This document shows positions 1-12,119 of a DNA stretch of 64,000 nt, one piece after another. Within the stretch, counting starts at the first letter, position 1; the number at the start of each line of letters is the position of its first letter. Under the pieces are notes generated by a model that was given only the letters and a program-made list of their open reading frames with translations, was not told where the DNA came from and did no database searches. The stretch is from Lolium rigidum (taxonomy: Eukaryota > Streptophyta > Magnoliopsida > Poales > Poaceae): contig NC_061513.1 of assembly GCF_022539505.1 (NCBI RefSeq), positions 351,955,696 to 352,019,695 on the forward strand, written 5' to 3'. Both the position numbers and the translations under genes were made by a program.

Positions 1-1409
1 TTGTTTCCAGCTTTCCTCGAGAATCTTGGCTGGCTTCTCGATGTATGTCAAGTCTGGTTGTAACTCGAGCTCATCAGGTGATATTGGTTCATCTAGGGTC
101 TTCAAACACTTTTTGAGTTGCGACACATGGAATACATTGTGAACTTGTGCTAGCCTTCCCGGTAGATCCAATTCAAAGGCTAAACCTCGATTCTGACTCA
201 GTATCTTGAAAGGTCCGATGTATCTAGGACTCGAGTTTTCCTTTTACTCCAAACCTCCGGAGTCCTTTCATCGGGCTCACCTTAAGGTATACCATGTCTC
301 CAACTTGTGGCTCCCATGTTCTTCTCTTCTCGATCCGCGTAACTCTTTTGCCGGCTCTGGGCTATCTTCAGTCTATCTCTTATAATGTCAATGATTTGTT
401 GTTTTTCCTTGACATAATCAGGGTTAAACTCCTTGCTTGCTCCAGCTTCATACCAACATATCGGTGATCTACACTTTCTTCCATAGAGAGCTTCAAATGG
501 TGCCATCTTGATGCTGCTTTGATAGCGATTATTGTATGAAAACTCGCTAGTGGTAAGTGCTCCTCCCATGATCCTCCGAAGTCTAGGGCACAAGCCCTAA
601 GCATATCCTCTAAGATCCGGTTGGTTCTCTCGGTTTGTCCACCTGTCCGGGGATGATAAGCGGTACTATAGTCTAACTTGGATCCTAAAGCTTCGTGTAG
701 TTGCTTCCGAATGCTGATGTGAACACGGATCCTCGATCCGATACTATCTTCTTAGGCACTCCATGCTTACTCACGATCTCTTTGATGTAAAGATCGATAA
801 GTTTCTCTCCTTTATCCTGCTGGTTTACCGCTAAAAAGTGTGCACTTTTCGTCAACCGCTCCACTATTACCATATCATGTCCTTCTTTTTATTAGTCATG
901 GGTAGTCCGGTGATGAAATCCATCCCTATTTCTTCCCATTTCCACTCTGGAATAGGTAAAGATTGTAACTTCCCTGCCGGACTCTGGTGTTCAGCCTTCA
1001 CTCTCTGGCAGGTATGGCATTCTGCCACATATTGTGCTATCTCCCTCTTCATGTTATTCCACCGTAATAGTTCTTTTAAGTCCATGTACATCTTTGTACT
1101 TCCTGGATGTATGGAATATGGTGTTTGATGAGCTTCCCGGAGTATTACTTCCTTAATTTCAGCAATATCCGGAACGCAAATCCTTTTCTGGAACCATAAT
1201 GATCCAGATTCTCCGCGGTGAAATTCTGATGGTCTTCCCTCATCTATTCTTCTCATCTCCTCCACGATGAATGGATCGTCCATTTGACCCATCATTATCT
1301 CATTCTTCAGGTTGACATTCAACTCATCGGCTACTTGCAACGCCGATAATCCTTCATGGGCTTCCTTCTCCCAAAGTTGTATTTGGGCTTGGCTTATTTC
1401 CTTCCTCAA
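1..1409 (-). pseudogene. Integrase and C-terminal module of the Tekay-type element, frameshifted
   Basis: Integrase joins the cDNA copy to host DNA. The zinc-binding part is seen at about 1010-1140 (HPGSTKMYMDL, then CHTCQ). The catalytic core follows: GMDFITGLP (first Asp) at about 905-930, VSDRG (second Asp) at about 760-775, and the third acidic residue in [13 protein letters not shown] at about 610-650. Downstream are [11 protein letters not shown] (about 460-490) and, at 1-190, an LPGRLAQVHNVFHVSQLKKC segment, which marks the chromovirus C-terminus just before the chromodomain. The frame changes near 870, near 680, near 600 and around 240-300, so the gene is dead. The strand and order match RNase H immediately upstream at 1467-1877. 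Confidence 0.9.
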
Positions 1410-1466
1410 CTCCGGTGATCTTTCTTGTTCTACTCCTCCGGTGCTCTTCCTACTCAGGGCATCTCG

Positions 1467-1877
1467 CTACAACATTAGCCTTCCTGGAGTGTAATTGATT
1501 GTCGTGTCATAATCCTTAATCAATTCTAGCCATCTTTTCTGTCTCATGTTGAGTTCCTCTCGAGTGAAGAAATATTTGAGGCTTTTATGATCCGTATAGA
1601 GCTCACACTTGGCTCCATAGAGAAAATGTCTCCAAGTTTTGAGTGCAAATACAACTGCTGCTAATTCCAAGTCATGTGTTGGATAGTTCACTTCATGAGG
1701 TCTGAGTTGCCTCGATCCATATGATATTACCTTCCGATCTTGCATAAGTACACAACCCAATCCATGTTTGGATGCGTCACAGTACACGGTGTAATCCTTG
1801 CCATCTTCGAGAACCGCTAACACTGGTGCCGTGGTGAGTTTCTCTTTTAGAGTCTCGAAAACTCTTCTCACACTCAT
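1467..1877 (-). pseudogene. RNase H domain of the Tekay-type element
   Basis: RNase H degrades the RNA strand of the RNA:DNA hybrid during reverse transcription. The open stretch holds [15 protein letters not shown] (catalytic Asp at about 1786), the motif [20 protein letters not shown] (catalytic Glu), and [11 protein letters not shown] (catalytic Asp). This is the usual gypsy RNase H placed between RT and integrase. It reads on as the tether toward integrase ([14 protein letters not shown]). The frame is lost between this block and the integrase block (1409-1467), and again between it and RT (1877-1947). Confidence 0.9.
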
Positions 1878-1946
1878 CGGACCACACGAATGGTGTATTT
1901 TTCCTTAACAGCCTTCGTCATTGGTCCCGCTATTTTGGAGAATCCT

Positions 1947-2643
1947 TCAATGAACCTCCGGTAATATCCTCGCCATTCCGAGGAATCCTCGGATTTCCTT
2001 GACAGTCTTGGGTGCTTCCCATTCTAGAACTGCTGCTACCTTACTCGGGTTGACATCGATTCCATCTTTGCTAATGACATGACCAAGAAATTCCACTTGA
2101 TCTAGCCAAAATTCACACTTACTAAGTTTGGCATAAAGTTGATGTTCCCTTAGTGTTTGCAACACTAACCTCAAATGTTCGGCATGTTCCGCCTTGTTCT
2201 TGGAATATATCGAATATCATCGATAAATACGATGACAAACTTGTCTAGATATGGCATGAAGATCTTATTCATGAGATTCATGAATATTGCTGGGGCATTG
2301 GTTAATCCAAACGGCACTACAAGATATTCATGATGTCCATATCTTGAAACAAAGGCAGCTTTCGAACGTCTTCCTTCTTGATCTTTATCCGGTGATAACC
2401 GGATCTTAGATCAATCTTGGAAAAGACTCCCGCTCCTCTAACTTGATCAAATAGATCCTGTATTCTTGGAAGTGGATACTTGTTCTTGATTGTGACGTTG
2501 TTCGGATTCCCGTAGTCTCCGCACATCCTTCTTCCTCCATCCCTTTTATCTACGAAGATCACAGGTGATCCCCATGGTGAAACACTTTCTTGAATGAATC
2601 CTTTCTGTTCCAAATCATCCAGTTGCTCCTTAAGTTCTTTCAA
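1947..2643 (-). pseudogene. Reverse transcriptase domain of the Tekay-type element, frameshifted
   Basis: The RT fingers/palm text is clear: [29 protein letters not shown] (expected D-Y-R, so altered), [12 protein letters not shown], and [15 protein letters not shown] (first catalytic Asp). The catalytic pair is present as VFIDDI at about 2210-2230, where a small deletion right after the motif shifts the frame. The thumb continues at 1947-2174 with [19 protein letters not shown] and GFLGMA. Between 2317 and 2220 the reading frame is also interrupted. It once formed one polyprotein with the protease upstream and RNase H downstream. Confidence 0.9.
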
Positions 2644-3233
2644 CTCCTTGGGCCCATTTTGTATGGTGCCTTAGCAATTGGAGCTGTTCCTGGGATTAGG
2701 TCGATAGTGAATTCTATCTCCCTATCTGGTGGCATACCAGGTAATTCCGCAGGAAATACATCCTGGAATTCATTTACTACAGGTATATCCTCTAACTTCA
2801 CCTCTTTCATGATGTTTAGCTGTAGCTCAACTTCGATCTGGGTATGTTTGTCTCCTTGGTAGATCATTCTACTTCCATCGGGGCTTTTCAAAGACACCGT
2901 CTTGCTCACACGACCGATCAATGCTCCATTAGCTTCCAACCAGTTCATACCAAGAATGACATCAATGTCCTTCATTGGTAGAATGAACAGGTCCGCATCA
3001 AACGCGCACTTATTGATCATGATGACTTGTTTTTGTTTGGTATGGGTTACTACTATCGTTCCCCCAGCAGAAAGTATGGTGATGGGTGTATCTAACTTAG
3101 TGCAACTAATCCCATGTTTGATGATAAATTGTTGAGAAATGAATGATGTAGTTGCACCGGTATCAAAAAGAACTTTGCCAGGATGAGTGAGTATCTGGAG
3201 CGTACCTATCACCGCCTGATCGGAGTTCACCAC
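2640..3233 (-). pseudogene. Retroviral-type aspartic protease of the Tekay-type element
   Basis: The protease cleaves the polyprotein. The catalytic triplet is seen as [13 protein letters not shown] (Asp at residue 24, about 3162-3164), followed by ILGMNWL at about 2940-2960, the usual second-half motif of gypsy proteases. After the protease comes the linker to RT ([20 protein letters not shown]), normal for this lineage. The stretch overlaps the RT block by only a few bases in a different frame, so a frameshift near 2640 separates the two. Confidence 0.9.
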
Positions 3234-3254
3234 CTCCTCCGGACTAGTGCAGGT

Positions 3255-4380
3255 TCAGCTTGCCGAAGGGCTTCTTATTCTTCCAGCTCCCTCCGGTGTT
3301 TCCTCGATTTCCTCCTCCTCCGCATTGACCTCCTCCGAGTGTTTCTCTTGGGGCAGTCCTTCAAAGATGTGCCCCTCCCGGCGACAACCAAAGCATATAA
3401 TCTTTGGCTTCTTACAATCTTTCGCGACATGTCCTTTGAATCCACAGGAATGGCATATAATCTGATTTGCAGACTGATATCCTTGGTTCCTCCTCTGGTT
3501 GTTGTTGTTGTTGTTGTTGTTGTACCGTGGCTTGAAACTCAAGCTGGTATTGGGCTTGTTACTAACAAACCTCTTAGGCTCAAACTTGGCCTTCTTCCTC
3601 TTCTCTTCTTGCAGTTGTTTGAAGTCATCCTCAAGAGTGATGGCTGCATCCACCAACTCTTGGAATTCTGTTGCTCTCATCATACGTAGTTGTACCTTGA
3701 ACTAGGGACTTAACCCCTTCAGAAACCTCTTCTTTTTCTTGTCCTCGGTGTTGACTTCTTCAACGACGTACCGGACAGCTTTAGAGAACTCCCTGACATA
3801 GGTCAGGATTGCCTTGTCCTTCTGCTCGAGACTTTCAAATTCTCGACGCTTCAGCTCCACTATACTTTCAGGGACATTAGATTCCCTGAACTTCCTTGCG
3901 AACTCCTCCCAGGTAAATACTTTTCCAGACGGATATACGGCTACTATGTTATCCCACCATGAAGCGGCGGGTCCACACAATAGATGTGTAGCATAACGGA
4001 CCTTCTCTTGGTCATTACAACCAACGGTATTGAGCTTTCGCTCAGTATCCATAAGCCAATCTTCCGCGTCCATTGGCTCGGGCGCGTATGCAAAAGATAT
4101 GGGCTTGGTGTTCTGGAAGTATGCTAAGGTGACTCCCTGATTCTCGGGTCTCTCTACCCGGTTCTGCTGCAGCAAATCTTGGAAGAATTTGTTCTGCTGC
4201 TCCAGTGTTACACGCTGTCTCTCCTCTACCAGCTGCATGTACCGAATAAAATTTTTGCTGCGTCATGGGTGGTGGTGGTGGTGGTAATCGATTCTCGGCT
4301 GCTCCCTCAGCCTCTTCCTTTTGTTTGGCTTCGTGCTCCATACGCTGCGCTTTGGTCTCCTCTCCTAACGCTCCCGACAT
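3255..4380 (-). pseudogene. Gag of the Tekay-type element (capsid plus zinc knuckles), frameshifted
   Basis: Gag packages the element RNA. The start MSGALGEETKAQRME lies at 4380. A Pro-rich run (PPPPPP) follows, then a frameshift near 4240 moves the capsid domain to another frame (3702-4238: PISFAYAPEPMDAEDWLMDTERKL type text, CGPAASWWDN, FTWEEFARKFRE). Another break near 3690-3700 precedes the nucleocapsid part. This has an Asn run near 3490-3520 and one complete CCHC knuckle, CHSCGFKGHVAKDC, at 3414-3455. The second knuckle begins CFGCRREGH but lacks its last Cys through a short deletion. The capsid family is Retrotrans_gag. Confidence 0.88.
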
Positions 4381-4683
4381 AACCCCCTAGTTCTGTAACA
4401 CAAGATGATACTCATAATTACTCCATGCGCAAGTTTTCTGAGCTCAACATTGTGCACAGAACTAGTCACGCAATGGAAATCAAGAAGCAAATCCAAATCA
4501 TCCAAAACATATACCCTGTTTATACATGCATAAGTGGTCTTATTACAATACTCAAGTCGATGTGAGTATGCAAACTCACTTATTAAAGTATATGTACAAA
4601 TTTCTACAAAATATTACACTCTACAATACACGTGGTACTTGTGTATTGTAGCTTTGCTTCCTTTGGTAGTCTCTAGTCGATCT

Positions 4684-5740
4684 TCACTCCCGATAAATTC
4701 CAGGCTTCCATCCGGTCGAACGTGTCATTCTCCTGACAAAACCTGGAACATAAGGTCTCCCCGTTGGCTGATAGTCGGAATCCGATGATGATCCTACGGC
4801 GAAATCAGTGTTCACGAACTGATCATTCAGTGCGTCATAATCCACCCATCGGGTGTACTCCCCTGTACCTACACCATAGGTATTTCCTACATTCGTTTCT
4901 GACTCAACCTGTGTCGGATACCCTCCAACTTCCTCCTCATTCCACGGATAACTCTGGTGCTGAGTCGTGGCATCTTCATTCATCTCTCCATCATAATACG
5001 CTGTGGTACTATGAGTTCCCGTATCCGATCCCCAACGCCAACCCCTGGAATTCTCGATAGGAATCTCGGAACGCTGGTTGTTTCCGGATTCCTCTCCGCC
5101 TTCGTATCCCCCATAGGAACTACCTAGATAGTTCCCAGTGTAGCATGTGTAGGTTCACGTGCAAGTGGATCAATACCGATGTAGTTACCAACTGAATAAA
5201 CCGGTGTGTGCACCACATTCTCCATAGGTTCTTTCCCCTACTCTCCTCCTTGGGTTCGGTGAATTCCTCAAGCATCGTATCAATTGCTCCTATCGGATGA
5301 TGATTCAACCGAAAGAGTAATGATATGAAGTTACTGCTATTGTCCATGTATTTGGTTGCTTCGGCTGGTTTGCTTTTGGCATATTTGAAATGGTTCGAGC
5401 ATGGGATCATTGTCCTCCTCCATATGAGGAATGTGTGTAAATTCGGAACCCATAAGCTCTTTCGTCTTATGCTCCCGAATATCGGTTATGGCTCTCATAA
5501 CATGACTATATGGTAAGCCGTGTTGGTTGTCCTTGCTTCCCCAATCGGCATGACTACGCTCATTCCCAAAGATTCGGGAAGTCGCAGTCCTACCCTGCAC
5601 TTGGCCAATACCGGACCATCATAGAACATGTATTTCTTTACTGGAATCTGGGGATCGCACCCAAATTCCAGTAACATGGCTCGTAGGATATCTGCAAGTC
5701 CTCCTTGGTACTCGTTCAGTGTGGAATCCATAACTTTCAC
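4684..5740 (-). pseudogene. Extra sense-strand ORF upstream of gag (ORF0-like), broken
   Basis: Between the primer binding site and gag, three frames of the coding strand carry protein-like text that runs on across frameshifts. A start at 5740 (MKVMDSTLNEYQGGLADILR) continues with FGCDPQIPVKKYMFYDGP and VGLRLPESLG. It then changes frame near 5500 (AITDIREHKTKELMGSEFTH, EEDNDP), again near 5400 (AKSKPAEATKYMDNSSNF), and finishes in an acidic, Tyr/Asp-rich tail to a stop at 4684. Similar hypothetical proteins occur upstream of gag in some large grass chromoviruses as far as I recall; the function is unknown. It is not a gag duplicate: no capsid or zinc motif is visible. Confidence 0.55.
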
Positions 5741-5970
5741 GTTTCTTCCCGGTCATGAACTTGCCATATTGGCTGTAGAAATAGAAAGATTTATAAGATT
5801 AGTAATAATGTATCATAATAGAGATAATAAAGAATTATCGCACTAAAAGATATGATTGTTGTATTCTCAATTGAATATACACCATATTTTTAGAGAATTC
5901 TTTATTAGTCCTATTTGACTCCTAACGTTTGGTCCCATTTACTAGGTTCCAACCTAAGGTCAAAGCTTTT

Positions 5971-5984
5971 GCTCGATACCAACT
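5971..5984 (-). other. Primer binding site (initiator tRNA-Met type) of the Tekay-type element
   Basis: On the minus strand, immediately inside the 5' LTR, is TTGGTATCGAGC. This matches the TGGTATCAGAGC complement of initiator tRNA-Met except for one missing base. Its position fixes the inner end of the LTR at 5985. Confidence 0.75.
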
Positions 5985-8900
5985 CGTGGTGACCCCGCAT
6001 ACCACCGCATGTTGTAGTATGCCGGTCGTTGATATAACATTCACGAAGTACCATTCCGCAAATATTACATCCCTCGTAGTAGTACAACGGAACATAGCAT
6101 GGTCCATAACTCATTCATTGATTATTACAACTATCATACACATGTTATCTTGGAGCTCCTCTTGGGTCCTAAGAGGAATACTCCTGGGTTCGAGGTGAAC
6201 CCAACTTAACTTACAATACAAGAGTCTCATTAAACTAAACATTTATTTCATCGAGCAGCTAAATACTAAGAGTTCGGGCTGCTCGGTTACTACTACTATC
6301 GGATATCTCTAGGCTTGATCTCCTCCGGAAGCCTCCCCGGATCCGTAGACGATGATGTAGTCTACTCCTTCAACACCTCCTGAGAGGTCTGGTTCCTCGT
6401 AGCCAATGATCTCGGCTCCTTCATTGTTGTCGTAGTCCTCTTCCAGACGATTCAGACAATCTAAGCATGGGATTTAAGAGTGGTATGAGTACGAGCGTAC
6501 TCAACAAGTTCATTATAGATAAGAGGTGTTTAATGCACTAGCTACGATATTAGACCGGAAAGTCTAATACCAATGCAAGTTTTGATAAACATTTCTTCAA
6601 GAGATTGCTTTTATTTCAAAGAGCTATGTCCGTCGGCCTTCACCGGTTTACTAGAACTTCATGGAGCTCCTTTCCGGCCGCGTTCGCAGTTCCTTATCCC
6701 GGAACAGGGAGTGACAGGTCACAGTTCTTTACACTCTGCAGAGGTGTGTTGCTTTACCCATAAGAGATCTTAACCTTGGTGCCAAACGGGCAGCTTTCCC
6801 GTCCACACTTCCTTCGGTGTGAGGCCCGGTATAAGGTCTAGCCAATCATGTTCCTCCGCTACCTCGCACACCCACCCTTTGTTGCATACCCCGACCCTGG
6901 GTCCTCGTCGGTCCTCTTATACCAATTAAGGATGGACCTCGACCACGACAACAGTTTGGGACTCGTTAACCAAACTCCTTCGCCGGTAGCTGCAACCCAT
7001 CATAGACCACTTACCGTGGGGAATTAGAATGGGATCCCCACCCCACCGCTTGCCCAACCTCGGGTCAAGTGTCTACGGTAAGCGCATCCGTTGATGTACG
7101 AGAGGTGGAAACACTTTTGACTCCTCCGTCCCACTCCGGATCTTATGGTTAACACGGGTATTACAGCACAAGAATCACTGGCGACATTTGTTGTTTAATC
7201 CTAGATGGATATTAACCCTTGCAATGGAACCTCCACCATATCAACACAATCCATGGTTCCATTGCCCACCACATAGTCATATTCATAGTTATGAAAGTAG
7301 TGGTTTTGGTTTTTATGCAATAGTGATAACCATAATACTTTGCAAGTAATTTGCTAGAAATACTCAAATGACATGTGGAAGTGATGAACTTGCTCGAACA
7401 CCGCAAAGTTTTGCGGTTGGAAGGTGTGGATCGACCCTTGTCCTCTGGTTCTGAAAAATAGCATCATTGTCCGATAAGGGCAATGGTTAAAGAAGCAATT
7501 ATGCATGATTCCATTTTTAGGGTTTGTTCCCCCCTTCCGATGTCGTTATTATTTCATGTAAGAGGTTAATACTAAGAGTAATTTAGGGATACTTGATTTA
7601 AAGTAAAATACAACCTTGAAATGTTGTCAAGGTGTTTTTAAAATCCAAATGCATTAATGGACTTATTTTCATTATTGAAAATAATATGTGTGATTTAAAT
7701 CATTATTTAAATCATCAAATTAAGACTTATTCTTCTTTGTCTTCAAAAATTATCTTTGATATTTTATTTAAATAGAGAATTTTATGCTGATTAATTTTCA
7801 TATTTTTACTTATTTTTTTAGAGCTGTATTTTATTTTCTAAAATTCTTGGAAATTCTCATTTAAATGGGTATTTTGGAAATGTCCAAAATACCCCTCGGG
7901 CCCACCTTTCAGGCGGCCGAGCTGGTTAGGTTGGACCAGCCCACTGGGCTCGGTCCAACCGACCCAGTCGCGTCGTCTTCTCGCTGTGTCCTAACCCTAA
8001 TTCCCCTTTCGGCTCCCGCGACGCCGAAATCGCCTCCGCCGTCGCCGCCTTAATCTGGCCGTCTCCGGCCATCGCCGGCGACGAGATGGTGCGGATCTGG
8101 ACCACCTCTCGACGGCGGACATGGTGGTCCGCGTCGATCTGACGCTTGCGTCCTCGTTCGCTCGCCATCGACTCTCCCGTGCGCCTGGCTTGTGGCGTCC
8201 GCCGCCACCGCGCGTTGGAGATGCCGTGGACCTTCCTCCTGGCGCTCCCCTGGGCGCGTGGTGCTGCGCTGGGGTGCTGTGGTGGTCGCCGTGGCTTGGC
8301 TTGGCCAGGCCTGGTGCCGTCGTGTGCACTGGCGTGCGCCGCCGTGGCCGCCGTGGTCGTGTCGACCACCTCCTCCCCGGTATGTGCTCCTCCTTCTCCT
8401 CTGCTACCTGTTCTACCTCTTCTCCTTCCTCTGGATGCCCGGGCATCCACCTGATTGTGCTCGCTGCTTCTACACCTATGTGCTCTGCTGCCGTGCTTGC
8501 TCGTGAATGCGTGTATGCTCGCTCGTGCTCTCCGTTGTTGCCATGGATCCTAGCCGATGTGATATGCTCGCTGCCATGCGTATGCTCGATGTTGTGCATA
8601 TGCTCGCTTCGTGTGTGCTGCTCTTCCCTATATCTTGCTGTTGTAACTCTCGAGCTCTTGCTCAAGAGAAAATTGTGATGCTTATACTCTATTAAATTGT
8701 TCCTGCTGTTGCTATGTGGATCCTGCCTCTCCTGTGTGTGCATTTCCTTGCCCCTGGCTTGATCATGATGCATGATCCTTACATTATGCAAGTGCCAGTG
8801 CCCTGGGTGTGATGTGTATAGGGCTGTGAATCTTGGAAATGCTCAATTGAGCATGGTCGTTGACTAAATAACACCATCCCTTAATGGTGTGCTTCCGGAT

Positions 8901-10972
8901 ACAATTGTGTTTAATTTATTTACTTATCCGTGATGCAATTATTTATGAGATGTGGCTATATAGTTGATCTCGGTTAAATGTGTGGTTGCTAGGCTTGGCT
9001 CTAGCATGTCTTAGCATGCTCTAGCAAGCTTCGATGATCATATGATCATCGGTTGCTTGTAAAAGCTGTTGTGTTACGACCGTGCCTCTCTTCGCTCATC
9101 TTTGTGTCTCGTGTGACACCAAAATCTGTACTCGATGCATGCTTTTGCTTGCTCAAGCGATTGCTTGATGCTTGCAATGATCCATTGGATCAGCTGCAAG
9201 GCTCCGGTGCTTTGATTACTTATATGATTCACTTATCTGTATTACTCCGGATTTGCTAAAATGGATAAGTGATGTGAACTCGCCTTGCGAGTGATGATCA
9301 TATTAATTAAATTAACTAGGGCTAGTTGGATGACAACCACTGGTTGGTACCCTAGCCCTCTACTGAGCCCTACTGGGTGATGATGTGGTGGCTTAAGGTT
9401 TTGGTTATGGGTTGAGGTGGCCCTGGCAGCTCCTTGATGCTGTCATGGGTAGCTCCCCCTCTCTGTGGCTTGTTGTGCCTTTGTGAATATATCTCTGGGC
9501 AATCCATGTTGAATTTCCAGTGCTCTTTGCTGTTGACAAACTAGAATAGGCACAAGTGCCTATCTACCTGATGGTTAGCAAACCATGTAGTGCTAGGTGA
9601 GTTGGGTAGGCTAGCTGTGAATCTTTTCCTTGCTGGATGCTTTGGTTTATCTCAGTGTTAATACAGTGGGTTTGACCATTTCTTCCCTGGGATGATTTCT
9701 TCTGGCTTAATTCCCTCTTTGCCAGCATCAAATGGTTTGATCACCAAATGATGATGCACACAGGGTAACCATACCCTCTGGCTTGTGTATATTTATGCAC
9801 ATGCTTATTTATGAGCAAAACAGAGTTTTGCTCAGGTTGATCTTGTTTATACCTCACTCCAGCTCCTAGATGATTTGTTGATGTAGAAGTTTTGCTTCTG
9901 TGATGATCTTGTGGTTGGTTTACTTGCCCTGCTCCTCCTGGTGATCTGGTGGGGCTTGATTCAGTGCTGTGGTGAGTTAGCAGATTGAACAGCAGTGGCT
10001 GTTCTTGTGTTCTTGTGTTCTTGTGTTCTTACCAGTGAAGCCTGTCGATGGCTGAATCAAATGGCTAGGGTTTGGCTTGGAAAAGCTTTTATATGCCCAG
10101 CCATTGCATCTCTGATCGACAGCTTGGCCTGGTCATCTTGGTGACTCTCCCTGGCTGTGTATGTGCTGGTGGACATGCACACTGCCTTGTGAGCTGCCTG
10201 TGTGGTTCCTGGTTGGAACTTGGTCCATTTTGTGGATCAGCTCGGCTGATCTTGATAATATCCTCTCAACTTCTCATTTTATTACTAACCTGCCAAGTGG
10301 CAATGCCACTTGGCATAACACTTGTCTTTGGTCTTTGTTTGTGTGATTACAGGGATCAACAATTGATCAAAATGAACATGGAGTTCATCAAATCCAAGAT
10401 CAAGTGAAGATGATCTTGTAGTATTTAGACTAGGGTCATTACTTGTACTTTTCTTTTTATTCTCTTTTATTTATCAATTTCCCAATTCTTATAATGTGTT
10501 GTAATATTCATTTATTTCCATTATGAATATTGTAATGACAATGTAAATTGTGTGATGATCAATAAAGCTCAAAGTTTTCTCTAATGAGCTTTACTTTACT
10601 TTAATTGCTTATATTGTTTATAATTTATATTTTACTTAATGAATTTCCTCACAATTCAATATTTAGGGTAATTGTTTAATATTTGAATTTGAAATTCAAA
10701 TTCATCATTGGTTTGAATTCAACCATGTCACTTTATTTAGAATTCAATCATGCAAACTCTCCCCTCTCTTCTCGAAACCCTAAACTAGTGGAGTGAGTTG
10801 CAAGTTTGTCGCACTCTCGAAACCCTAACCCTGTAAGGTGTCGAGAGAGAAACTTGTCCCCCTTCGATGCAGTTTTTGTTTAAAAGCGCGAAATTTCCCC
10901 AGAATTTACTATGCAATGCACATCCCTTTCTAAAATCTACCCCTCGATCGTCTCTAAACCTGGGACATTACA
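5985..10972 (-). repeat. 5' LTR (about 5.0 kb) of the Tekay-type chromovirus
   Basis: On the minus strand the LTR starts TGTAATGTCCCAGG at 10972 and ends next to the primer binding site at 5985. The final TGTGG (plus strand) has become CGTGG. A 5-kb LTR is long but known for this lineage. It carries no retroelement protein. Part of it (about 7100-7450) is similar to the old LTR fragment at 53030-53330. The short ORFs within it are chance GC-rich frames. Confidence 0.85.
7880..8460. other. GC-rich, 5'-UTR-like block inside the Tekay-type LTR
   Basis: A sharp change from AT-rich (7560-7870) to GC-rich sequence resembles a plant gene start: AACCCTAA-type motif at about 7990-7998 on the plus strand and a run of GCC-type triplets at 8020-8050. 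All six frames are open for stretches here, which reflects composition rather than coding. The plus-strand polarity of the AACCCTAA motif is opposite to the element's own transcription. It may be promoter/5'-UTR-like LTR sequence; I see no convincing TATA box on either strand. Confidence 0.35.
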
Positions 10973-11924
10973 AACTACATCCTTAGACATAGCATCAATG
11001 TTTTATCCCTAGTGGCAACATCACAACACAACCTTAGGGGTTTCTGTCACTCCCCCAGATATCAATGCAGGCATGAACCCACTATCGAGCATAAATACTC
11101 TCTCTTGGAGTTACTAGCATCAACTTGGCCGAGCCTCTACTAATAACGGAGAGCATGCAAGATCATAAACAACACATAGGTAATAACTTGATAATTAACA
11201 TAACATAGTATTCTCTATCCATCGGATCCCGACAAACACAACATATAGTATTACGGATAGATGATCTTGATCATGTTAGGCAGCTCACAAGATCCAACAA
11301 TGAAGCACAATGAGGAGAAGACAACCATCTAGCTACTGCTATGGACCCATAGTCCAGGGGTGAACTACTCACTCATCACTCCGGAGGCGACCATGGCGGT
11401 GAAGAGTCCTCCGGGAGATGAATCCCCTCTCCGGCAGGGTGCCGGAGGAGATCTCCAGAATCCCCCGAGATGGGATTGGCGGCGGCGGCGTCTCTGAAAG
11501 TTTTTCCGTATCGTGGCTCTTCGTATCAGGGGTTTCGCGACGGAGGCTATAAGTAGGCGGAAGGGCAGAGTCGGAGGGCTGACGAGGGGCCCACACCATA
11601 GGGCGGTGCGGGCCCCCCTCTGGCCGCGCGGCCCTATGGTGGCGGCGCCTCGTCGCCCCACTTCATATCCCTTTCGGTCTTCTGGAAGCTTCGTGGCAAA
11701 ATAGGACCCTGGGCGTTGATTTCGTCCAATTCCGAGAATATTTCGTTACTAGGATTTCTGAAACCAAAAACAGCAGAAAACAGCAACTGGCTCTTCGGCA
11801 TCTTGTTAATAGGTTAGTTCCAGAAAATGCACGAATATGACATAAAGTGTGCATAAAACATGTAGATATCATCAATAATGTAGCATGGAACATAAGAAAT
11901 TATCGATACGTCGGAGACGTATCA
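10973..11924 (-). repeat. Athila-type (Sabrina/WHAM-like) LTR, truncated by the Tekay-type insertion
   Basis: Near-identical in layout to 28890-29814: it runs from AACTACATCC to the conserved outer end GACGTATCA at 11916-11924. On the minus strand this is the LTR start TGATACGTCTCCGACGTATC. The missing roughly 0.65 kb of the LTR must lie left of the chromovirus, off the window. The host sequence resumes at 11925 (GACAA, expected target duplication). Whether this is a solo LTR or the 5' LTR of a longer element cannot be told here. Confidence 0.85.
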
Positions 11925-12119
11925 GACAACATCACACCTCCCGGTGAATGGAAGTCCAAGCTTACTTGGTCAAGTTCCGAGGACTCCATCCCTGAGCACA
12001 TTGTTCGTCCCTCTACACCACCTCATGGCAAGGGTAAAGTTGAAGATGAAGACGAAGATGAAGATGAGGAGGATGACCAGGAGGTGGATGATGAGGATGA
12101 TGATGATGATGACGAGTGA
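11925..12119 (+). pseudogene. 3' end of a Sirevirus (Ty1-copia) coding region with acidic tail
   Basis: An open frame starting at the junction reads DNITPPGEWKSKLTWSSSED and ends in a tail of almost only Asp and Glu (about 28 residues from 12040) before the stop at 12117-12119. It is followed by a non-coding region with repeated polypurine tracts and an LTR with Sirevirus features, so it is probably the last ORF of a Sirevirus. I do not recognise a domain. The 5' remainder was cut off by the Athila-type insertion and lies outside the window. The acidic stretch corresponds to GAT/GAC/GAA/GAG triplet repeats. Confidence 0.5.

Larger units (their letters stand above)
1..10972 (-). mobile_element. 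Tekay/Del-type Ty3-gypsy chromovirus, partial (5' LTR, leader, gag-pol)
   Basis: Reading the minus strand from 10972 leftward gives a 5.0-kb 5' LTR, a primer binding site, a leader with an extra ORF, gag, protease, RT, RNase H, integrase and the start of a C-terminal module; the 3' LTR lies beyond the left edge. Domain order RT-RNaseH-IN is that of Ty3/gypsy. The integrase C-terminal text (VFHVSQLKKC type) is typical of Tekay/Del chromoviruses. Every domain is recognisable but split by frameshifts or stops, so this copy cannot encode a working polyprotein. Its right end lies inside an Athila-type LTR, so it is the youngest insertion of this stack; the expected 5-bp duplication would be AACTA at 10973-10977, but its partner is outside the window. 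Confidence 0.9.

Noticed and set aside
3499..3705. Leu-rich small membrane protein on the plus strand
   Set aside because: It is the antisense shadow of the gag Asn run and coiled region.
7926..8791. Long open frames (up to 264 residues) on both strands
   Set aside because: They lie in a GC-rich block inside an LTR, are open in several frames at once, are low-complexity (Arg/Ala/Pro-rich) and match no domain.
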